From contig LUGG01000001.1 in NCBI GenBank assembly GCA_001683735.1, forward strand, positions 2,976,001 to 3,040,000: a stretch of DNA of 64,000 nucleotides. Direction: 5' to 3'. Below, piece by piece: positions 57,246 to 64,000 of the stretch. The DNA is from Grifola frondosa (lineage: Eukaryota > Basidiomycota > Agaricomycetes > Polyporales > Grifolaceae). The position numbers and the translations under genes are program-made. The notes under the pieces are model-generated. The model had not been told where the DNA came from. It saw only the letters and a list, made by a program, of their open reading frames with translations, and did not search any database. Positions within the stretch are counted from its first letter, which is position 1. Every line of letters starts with the position of its first letter.

Positions 57246-58560
57246 TCAATAACCGTAGTGCTGCGCTAGACCCCCGATATGGCGGTTTGCTACCTGTTCG
57301 AAAGCGCGGATGTAGGTCTCGTATGCCAGCGATTTCCACCGTCCGAGCAGGCGCACAATTTCGGGGTCTATCTTCTGTGAGAGCATGAAGGAGGCGCCGC
57401 CAATTCGAAAGGAGTGTCCGAAGGAGGTGCCCCAGTTCCATGCTTCGAAAATCGAGTTGATGTGTTTGAGCGCGGCGTCTCGCGTCATCGGGCGTACCTC
57501 GCCCGCACGGTCGCGCCATGAGAAAAGTGGGGCGTCGGCCGGGGCGGGCACCACTCGGGCCAGGTTTCGTAGGGCCACCATTGCACAGAGTTCACCTTGT
57601 GAGACAATGAAAATTTGCTGTACCTCTCCCGGCTTAGCTGTCTTCGCTGACGGGAGGTCGAGGCGTGCGTACGCTTTGCCGTTGAGGTCGTGACCAAAGT
57701 ATGCGTCGCCCCGTTTGAGATGTCGGTCGCCACGGAACATCTGTCATGAAGTGACTGACACCTCACCGAAACGCATGAGGCCCCAGAAGGCACATGATGC
57801 CATCGCCCACACGCAGGCCTCAAAGGGGTCCTCCAGGTCTAGGGTGCGCTTCAAGCACGCCAACATGTGGATCGTCACGGGGGGACGAGGCGGGCATGTG
57901 CGCTTGTTGCCTTGTATACGAGCCAGGCCACGCAGGGAGTGGTTGATGCGGACTTGGTCCTCGTCTGAGAGTGGTGGTGGCCAGCCTTGGGCGAGGTGCC
58001 AGGCGCGCACTGCTGACAGGTATTTGCGTGCCCCGCTCACGGCAATGGGTTCGAGGGGTGTTCCCAGGGCAAACACGGGTTCTGCGGGATCCGGTTCGGC
58101 TACTGCCCACAGGGCGAAGGAGTGGAGGAGCTGGAAAGAGGCGGGAAGGCGCTCACGTTCAGGTATAGAGAAAATGTCGCAGAAGAGATGAAACTTCCGC
58201 AGTCCAGATCCGTACCCAGTGACGGTGGAGTCCCGCAGGGATGCACGTGACGCGGCATCGGCCAGATACTGTATGAGTGGGTCGTTGATAATAGGGGAGG
58301 CTGGTGTGAGGATGCCGCGCCACTGGAATATGCGCTCGTCGGCGGGGCAATCGGGACGGAGTGGAGACGGCCGCAGTCGGAGTTTACCTAGGGGCTCAAT
58401 TATTCCCGGCGCACCTGGTGTGGTGGATGGGATGACTCGGAAACCTTGCGCTGGCATCACATGGAGACGAGTTTGCTGGCCAGGTGCGGTGGCAGCGAAA
58501 ACCTGATTTGTGTGGTCGCAGATGGGAAACCAGCGAGGAAGCCTGCGACGTCGCCCCGTG
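57246..58560 (-). pseudogene. tyrosine recombinase of DIRS-like element, one in-frame stop
   Basis: An N-terminal SAM-like domain (LIQYLADAASRASLRDSTVT; SGLRKFHLFCDIFSIPER; GARKYLSAVRAWHLAQGWPP) is followed by the catalytic domain: first Arg in CAFWGLMRFGEVSVTS, HxxR in GTSFGHSFRIGGASF, and Tyr in LGRWKSLAYETYIRAFE. All four classical positions are present. A TGA at 57744-57746 interrupts the frame just after EVSVTS. A single C-to-T change from CGA would explain it, and the frame is otherwise continuous on both sides. The element is therefore probably inactive but young. Confidence 0.75.
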
Positions 58561-59174
58561 ACAATGCGTCGGTGACGTTCAAACGGCTGGGGATGTGTTC
58601 TGCTGTGAGACAGATGCGATGGTCGGCCAGCAGGAGGTAAATCTCCCGCAGCACGGCATTGGTGTTGCGCAAGCGGGAGCGTCCCTTGTTCACCACTGTC
58701 ACTACCCCAGCATTGTCGGAGCGGACCAGCAGCTTGGGGGAGGACTGTGGAGACCCCCGCAGCATGTCCTGATGTAGTAGAAGCCGGAGACCCAGTTCCA
58801 CGGCTACGGCCTCTGCCCAGCCAATGTCGAAATCTTTCTTCGGTCCAATCACGAAACCTGGCGCCCAAGACCATGCGGCCCAGAAAGGGCCAACCACGAT
58901 GCCGATGCCAAAGGATGTGCTGGCATCTCCCCACCAGCCGAGGTTGAGGGGGATAGGCTGGGCAAGGGGTAGCTCGTTGGGTAAGTGCGAGAGAAGCATC
59001 TGTATCCAGCCCAAATCGGCTAGGAGGGGCGCGGTCGGACGCAAATGTGACCGTGGGGATTGGAAGTGGCTGGCGAAGTGAGAGGCTGACTGAAGGAAAG
59101 GGCGAATTAATGGGAATATGGACGAGATATGGACCAGCTTGCCGTGCAGGCGTGTGTAACAAATTTCCTGATTT
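58457..59174 (-). CDS. DIRS-like RNase H domain, partial
   Basis: The reading frame includes LHGKLVHISSIFPLIRPFLQ, then LNLGWWGDASTSFGIGIVVG (first Asp), WAEAVAVELGLRLLL (Glu helix), VRSDNAGVVTVVNKGRSRLR (second Asp) and HIPSRLNVTDALSRGDVAGF (His and last Asp). These are the residues of the RNase H fold in DIRS and related retroelements. It ends at a stop at 58457. The 5' side is missing. A short GTGATC...AATCAG intron-like gap may precede 59174. Confidence 0.72.
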
Positions 59175-59249
59175 GGACATAGACGCCCAATAGGCGCTGG
59201 GACGCGACGCGTTGATCACCTGCAAGATCAGGTGACGGATAAAGGAGCG

Positions 59250-59269
59250 AGTGTCATATTGATGACACT
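59250..59269. repeat. perfect 8-bp-arm inverted repeat at LTR start
   Basis: AGTGTCAT-ATTG-ATGACACT. The TGTCAT within it (from 59252) is a plausible 5' end of the Gypsy LTR. Confidence 0.6.
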
Positions 59270-59377
59270 GATTGGTGAGCGGATGAGTAAGGCGCTATTG
59301 TGGGAGAGTGACCATACGTGCGTAAACGGACTTTGCTATTTAAGTTTGATTTTGCTACCTGGAACGTCAGCTCGTTC

Positions 59378-59473
59378 AACTTCGTTGAACATTCGCTTTC
59401 GTTGCCAGGTAAGCAGTTTGTATACTAGTTGTACTTTAATTTAACTTCGTTGAACATTCGCTTTCGTTGCCAG
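59378..59473. repeat. 31-bp direct repeat within LTR region
   Basis: A 31-bp sequence starting AACTTCGTTGAACATTCGCT occurs at 59378-59408 and again at 59443-59473, with identical text and a 65-bp period. Confidence 0.8.
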
Positions 59474-59599
59474 CTGTTGCCCAAACGAAACCGCTCGTAC
59501 GAATCTCAACACCGGGAGTAAGCGTACTCTGCCTGGTTTTGGTGATTCGTTACAGTTTGAACGAGCTTTGCTTACCGTCCCCCCTCGTCGATTTCAGTG

Positions 59600-61870
59600 A
59601 CTTCCATCACACGCTACCAGGAGGGCAGCTGGGTGACCGTCGTTGCGCACAACGACATCGTCTCTGGAGAGGAGGTCATCACTGAGGACGAGGCCGCTGA
59701 CGTCGTCGCCAGAGCGCGGCCTTCATAGGAGAAGTACCCTCCGTCTACAACCCCGTTCCCCAGCAGAGGAGGAACGAGTTCCCCACCGAGATGCTCGGAA
59801 CCCCATCGACGCGCGTACGAACGCCGGAGCGTCGAGCATTTCGAAGAGACCCGCGCTCTTACATCGAACCGAGGACGACTGGAAGCCCCAGGAGTTCGTC
59901 GTCACCCCCATCGCCGACGACACCCAGCGTGTCTTAGGCTATTCCCTCGCAGTCCTCACCGCCGTAGGACTTTCCCATTCAGCTTCAAACGCGACCGCAC
60001 TCGCGTCGACGACCTTCGGTGGCACGACCACGCCCGCAACGTCCCGTACGACGTTCGCCTCTCCCTCATCTCCTTTCGGTCTACTTGACCAATATTCTCT
60101 TTACCTTGACGACAATCGCCCCCTTCCCTGTGGGAGATTTTCGACTTAGTCAATTTCCATTTCGCCTTCCGTCAGATTTACGAAGGCAGTGGAAACGTGC
60201 ACAAGTCGTGCGAGGAAGTCGCGGAGCTCGCAAGCGTCTCTTCGAGACCAACGTGCAGTATTGGAGAAGTACTGGCTGTAGGTCGAGGGAACGGCGAGGG
60301 CCTAGTATCGTGTACCAATTGTATTCACTCCGCTGCTTGAGAAAAAGAACCTTTGTTTGTGACACATGTCCAACCCGTGATCGTTCTTATCGTTACCCAA
60401 ACTGTCGTCACCACTATCTCTATCCTCTCCATCGTCGGTCTCTTCTACTACCTCCTCCGAACCTACACAGAGGTTCATATACGAGTCGCAAGAACTCCCA
60501 GGACAGACGGAACGGAATCTTCAGCCCACGACCGCGACTCCACCCATCCGGACGAGTCTCATGGACACAGCCGGACCATCCGAGAATCCGTGGACACCCG
60601 CGGAACCACGGCAGTTCCTCCTCCTCCTCCACTAACTCAGGCCCAACAAGAGCTCGAAGCGTTCGTAACCAGGGTGGTGTCGAACCTTCTCACGGAAGGC
60701 CTGACCGATCATACCCGCCGCATCACGATACTCGAGGAAGACTCGACCTCACTAACGGACAGTGAACTCGGAGTAGGTCGAGTGAACGGCTCTCGAGGAG
60801 GAGAACAAGGGCCGGATCGCGGACTAGTCGCTCTAGCAGACAGAGCATCGAAAGCCGAGGCGAAGGCCCATCAAGCCGACCAGGTCGTCCAGGAACTCCG
60901 GGACGACATCGCTTCGTTGAGGCTGTCGATCAAGAACCTCAAGGCCGATGTCTCACTCTCGAGAATCTTCCGTCCCGAGGAAGGTCACGCTCTCGTACGT
61001 CCAGAATTCGAACCGGAACGTTTCCTACCGCCCGCCTTCCCCATTCCAGACCCACGACCCGCTTCACACCTCTCCCCCGCGACGACTGATGTCTCCGCTC
61101 CCGACTACGAGAGGGCCCGCCGCGCCGCGCGAGGGCACTATTCGTAAGCCCAAGTTCCCGCTCCCGCACCCTTCACCAACCTACGAAGGAAATGACCGCG
61201 GAACAGTGGATGAAGGCATGGGAGACGTACTTCGTTTATTACGAAGTCCAGTCGTCGACGGATCGTATTGCTCTGATCCTGGATCGCTCAAGGAGGAGCC
61301 CTAGACTGGGCGTCCTCTTACAGCGATAATTCAACAACAACGTGCCGGTCGGTTCGTGGGAGGATTTCAAAAAGAAATTCCTCGGACAGTACGGACGCCT
61401 CGATTCGCAGTTCGACGCTCAGCAGGCGCTGATGCGTCTTCGCAACGACGGGCCAGTACAATCATATGCCGAACACTTCCGTCGCTGGGCCCCCGCATCC
61501 GGACACAACCAGCAAACCCTTCTCTCGCTGCTTGGACCCAGGTCAAGCAGTCAATTCGAGATGCGATCGCCGGTCATGAGACGCAACCGGAACCTGGGAG
61601 AAGTACCTCGAACGGGCCCAACGAGTAGATCAAGCCCGCGGCACTTACGCCCATCCCGGATCGTCTCCACAGCAGTCAAAGACGACTGCTTATCGTCATC
61701 CCCATTCGCAGAGTCAATCTCACTCTGCCCCGACTCATACCCGCGACCCTAACGCAATGGACGTTGACCGCGCCGCGGCACGCGCAAAGGGCGCGTGCTT
61801 CGTATGCGGCAAGGTGGGCCATCTGGCAAATGCGTGTCCAGATAAGAAGCCCAGCGGGAAGTCGATCGCG
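59600..61870 (+). pseudogene. Gypsy gag remnant with CCHC zinc knuckle
   Basis: Broken across at least four frames. The N-terminal part is ITRYQEGSWVTVVAHNDIVS (about 59608-59660, the expected ATG replaced by GTG). Then comes a long charged segment at 60353-61147 with a coiled-coil stretch (LADRASKAEAKAHQADQVVQ). The capsid-like part is MTAEQWMKAWETYFVYYEVQ (about 61190-61250), then PVGSWEDFKKKFLGQYGRL and MRLRNDGPVQSYAEHFRR (61342-61490). The zinc knuckle CFVCGKVGHLANAC is at 61796-61837. The gene product would form the retrotransposon particle, but no single open frame remains. Confidence 0.78.
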
Positions 61871-62071
61871 AGATGAGTATCGACGAGTTAATTCGCCTTG
61901 TAGGACAGGAGCTCGTCGAGGAGAAGAAGAAGAAAGCTGTCAACAAGGGCAAGCAGAAGGAGATTGCCAAGGAACCCGAGCCGTCAGCCAAGACCGAGGA
62001 GATAGGAGCAATCGGCACGTCATCGTCGACGTGGAACACGGTTTTTAGGCGGCCTCGTCGTCCCTGCTGAC

Positions 62072-63133
62072 GTGAAGGCCTCTCTCTCTCGCAACCGCTA
62101 CAATTGTATTAGTGTAACCGAAATATCAAAAAGTCGCCAAAATTTTGATCTTCCAGTTACAGTAAGGCGCAGCAAGGGATCTGTACAAACGCAGGCTCTC
62201 CTAGACTCCGGAGCATTCTCCGTATTCGTTCACGAAGACTTCGTGCGGAAGCATAACGTTGGAGTGAAACCCCTCAAAAAACCCCTAGTCGTCTATAATG
62301 CGGATCGATCTGAAAATGAAGGAGGACCAATCCAAGTCTACACGGTGCTGAAATTGAAGATAGGCGATCACGAGACCGAGGTCCCTATGTTAGTGACCAA
62401 CGTAGGCGATCGAGACCTGATTATAGGCCTCGACTATATTCGACAACACAATCCGGAGATAGACTGGGACGCTGGAACCTTGGAATTTACTAGGTGCCCA
62501 AAGGAGTGCGGACCAAGGTTCGCGAAGAAGGACAAGAAGAAGCCACAGACGATGGAGGAAGCTGATCGAGTCTTGGCGTCGACGAAAGGACTTCGCATGA
62601 CCGAGACAAGTGACGCGAAAGCCCCACCGCAGCCTGCTTGGGAGGAACGAATGGAACTGGAAGAAGAGTTCATTCGCGCGGACGATGAAATTCCCCTCGG
62701 ATACCGTTATTCGAAACGGTATTGGGAATTCTACAAGGACACAGTAGCCTGGTATGAGGTCGATTCCCATGATCCCGAATCTAACGCAGTTCTCGACCAA
62801 TGGGTAGAGATTTGCGCGAAGTACACCAAGTCACAGGAAATCGAAGAAGCGGCCCAAGCAGGAAAGCAGAAGAAGGAATGGAGGGAAATCGTTCCGGACC
62901 ACCTCCATGATTTCGAAGATGTCTTTTCTAAGACGGCTAGCGAACGCTTCCCTACGAGCAAATCGTATGACCATGCGATTGACTTGATGCCGGACCAAAA
63001 CCTGCCGCCCATCTCGAAGGTTTACCCCTTGTCACCGGAAGAAACCCGTCAGCTGATGAATTTTGGACGAGAACTTCGAAAAGGCTATATCCGTCCGTCC
63101 AAGAGCCCTGTCGGTGCAGCAGTCTTTTTGTGA
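62072..63133 (+). CDS. Gypsy pol fragment: aspartic protease and start of reverse transcriptase
   Basis: 353 residues in one frame. A retropepsin-type site TQALLDSGAFS (Asp about residue 45) with the downstream DRDLIIGLDYIRQHNPEIDW, typical of Gypsy proteases, is followed by a linker, then the RT entry DHAIDLMPDQNLPPISKVYP and SPEETRQLMNFGRELRKGYI, with RPSKSPVGAAVFL at a stop at 63133. In intact elements the frame would go on with [18 protein letters not shown], which is present just downstream in other frames. Inactive by this break. Confidence 0.75.
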   Translation: MKASLSRNRYNCISVTEISKSRQNFDLPVTVRRSKGSVQTQALLDSGAFSVFVHEDFVRKHNVGVKPLKKPLVVYNADRSENEGGPIQVYTVLKLKIGDHETEVPMLVTNVGDRDLIIGLDYIRQHNPEIDWDAGTLEFTRCPKECGPRFAKKDKKKPQTMEEADRVLASTKGLRMTETSDAKAPPQPAWEERMELEEEFIRADDEIPLGYRYSKRYWEFYKDTVAWYEVDSHDPESNAVLDQWVEICAKYTKSQEIEEAAQAGKQKKEWREIVPDHLHDFEDVFSKTASERFPTSKSYDHAIDLMPDQNLPPISKVYPLSPEETRQLMNFGRELRKGYIRPSKSPVGAAVFL

Positions 63134-64000
63134 AGAAGAAAGATGGATCTCTTCGACTGTCCAGGACTATCGAAAGCTGAACGCGGTACGATCAAAACCG
63201 CTATCCACTTCCTCGTATCAGCTCTTTGATTGACCAACTAAAGGGTGCCAAGTACTTTACGAAGTTGGACCTCCGTTGGGGATACAACAACGTGCGATCA
63301 AGGATGGTGATCAATGGAAGGCGGCTTTTAGGACACCGAGGTCTATTCGAACCAACGTTTTCGGCCTTCATGGTTCTCCAGGCACGTTCCAAGCGATATG
63401 AACGAGATTCTAAAAGATCTCATTCTCGAAGGACATGTGGTGGTTTATCTGACGACATTCTTATTTTCACCATTCGCTCATCGACGTATTATGCGCGAGG
63501 CTAGCTTAAACGCTTGCGAGACAGAGACTTGTTCCTGAAACCGGAGAAATGCCTTTCGAAGAGCTGTCCATTGATACCTCGGTATGATTATTTCGCAGAA
63601 CTCCGTCTCTATGGACCCGAAGAAAGTCGAAGGAGTTTCGACTGGCCAGCACCCAAGGTCCTAAAGAGGTACAAGCCTTTTGGCTTTGCGAATTTCTACC
63701 GACGCTTCATTCAAAGCTTCGCGGACGTCTCTAAGCCATTGAACGTTTAACTCGAAAGGGGTTCAAGTGGCAATGGGACAGGAACAGCAACACGCTTTCG
63801 AAACTTTGAAATGCGCGTTCACCTCAGCGCCCATCCTTAAGCTTCCTGACCTGGACCAGCCGTTCAGATTGGAGACGGATGCTTCGGACTTTGCTACAGG
63901 TGCTGTTTTGGAACAGCGAGACGAGGAAGGAGCTTGGCACCCGGTCGCCTTTTATTCCAAGGGGCTCAACGAACATGAACGCAACTACGAGATTTACGAC
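63134..64000 (+). pseudogene. Gypsy reverse transcriptase/RNase H remnant, runs off window
   Basis: Frame-shifted pieces: [18 protein letters not shown] (about 63136), [20 protein letters not shown] (63212-63270, first RT Asp), an RT active-site region near 63433-63470 where one lost base turns YLDD into YLTT, PEKC (63541-63552), FANFYRRFIQSFADVSKPLN (63687-63747), and the RNase H start LPDLDQPFRLETDASDFATG (63843-63902). At least five indels. Confidence 0.75.

Larger units (their letters stand above)
57246..59249 (-). mobile_element. 5'-truncated DIRS-like (tyrosine recombinase) retrotransposon
   Basis: The minus strand encodes an RNase H-like domain followed by a tyrosine recombinase, the order seen in DIRS-type elements; no reverse transcriptase is present in the window. 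The coding reading continues to about 59250, exactly where an LTR sequence begins, so the element was probably split or truncated there. The RNase H and recombinase frames overlap near 58457-58550. Confidence 0.75.
59252..64000 (+). mobile_element. decayed Ty3/Gypsy LTR retrotransposon, truncated by window end
   Basis: A probable 5' LTR starts near 59252 (TGTCAT...), with a TATA-like CTATTTAAG at about 59337 and a 31-bp direct repeat at 59378-59408 and 59443-59473. The order gag, CCHC knuckle, aspartic protease, reverse transcriptase, RNase H fits Ty3/Gypsy. Many frame changes and lost start codons show that it is degenerate. The 3' LTR is not in the window. Confidence 0.85.

Noticed and set aside
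57744..59225. A single 493-residue minus-strand protein
   Set aside because: Only its second half is recombinase. The first half is an out-of-frame reading of the RNase H domain, which is in the overlapping frame 58457-59174.

Overview
The window reads as nuclear DNA of a filamentous basidiomycete, probably an Agaricomycete. Genes are dense and on both strands, most are broken by introns of about 45-65 nt, and the encoded families are typical fungal housekeeping genes together with DUF6533-type membrane proteins, CYP512-like P450s and basidiomycete-type transposons. The species cannot be named from the sequence alone.

Region 1 (1-41 kb) is a conserved gene block. In order it holds: the 3' end of a VPS33 gene; a small YABBY/HMG-like gene; an F-box/LRR gene; a C1D/Lrp1 gene divergent from an SF3B5 gene; a DUF6533 membrane protein; a CDP-alcohol phosphotransferase (CPT1/EPT1); histidyl-tRNA synthetase; an ankyrin protein; COX6; a Tra2-like SR protein; an RWD/DUF1115 protein; a PUF protein; SNF1 kinase; an MFS monocarboxylate-type transporter; an amidohydrolase; an F-box protein; a coiled-coil protein; and a secreted serine carboxypeptidase. 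Intron models were checked by adding exon lengths. They gave open frames for SF3B5, SNF1, CPT1, the amidohydrolase, the ankyrin gene, RWDD2, COX6, the transporter and the coiled-coil gene. Several other conserved genes need exactly one base added or removed, mostly at short homopolymers, which looks like residual assembly error.

Region 2 (41.9-47.2 kb) carries two tandem, closely related P450 genes that share their gene structure, including an intron inside the codon of the haem-ligand cysteine.

Region 3 (about 49-56.4 kb) is an accessory segment built by tandem duplication. Three paralogous two-domain genes, each with the same two-intron structure and a 5-nt last exon, carry a D...ExK signature suggesting a PD-(D/E)XK nuclease fold. 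Their flanks are duplicated too, including a TATA box at fixed distance, an imperfect 14-bp-arm hairpin in two copies, and a decayed extra flank. An intronless kinase-like gene lies between copies 2 and 3 on the opposite strand. This is the best candidate for an undescribed system.

Region 4 (57-64 kb) is transposon DNA. A 5'-truncated DIRS-like element (RNase H plus tyrosine recombinase, minus strand) meets the start of a decayed Ty3/Gypsy LTR retrotransposon (plus strand, running off the right end). The arrangement suggests a nested insertion at about 59.25 kb.
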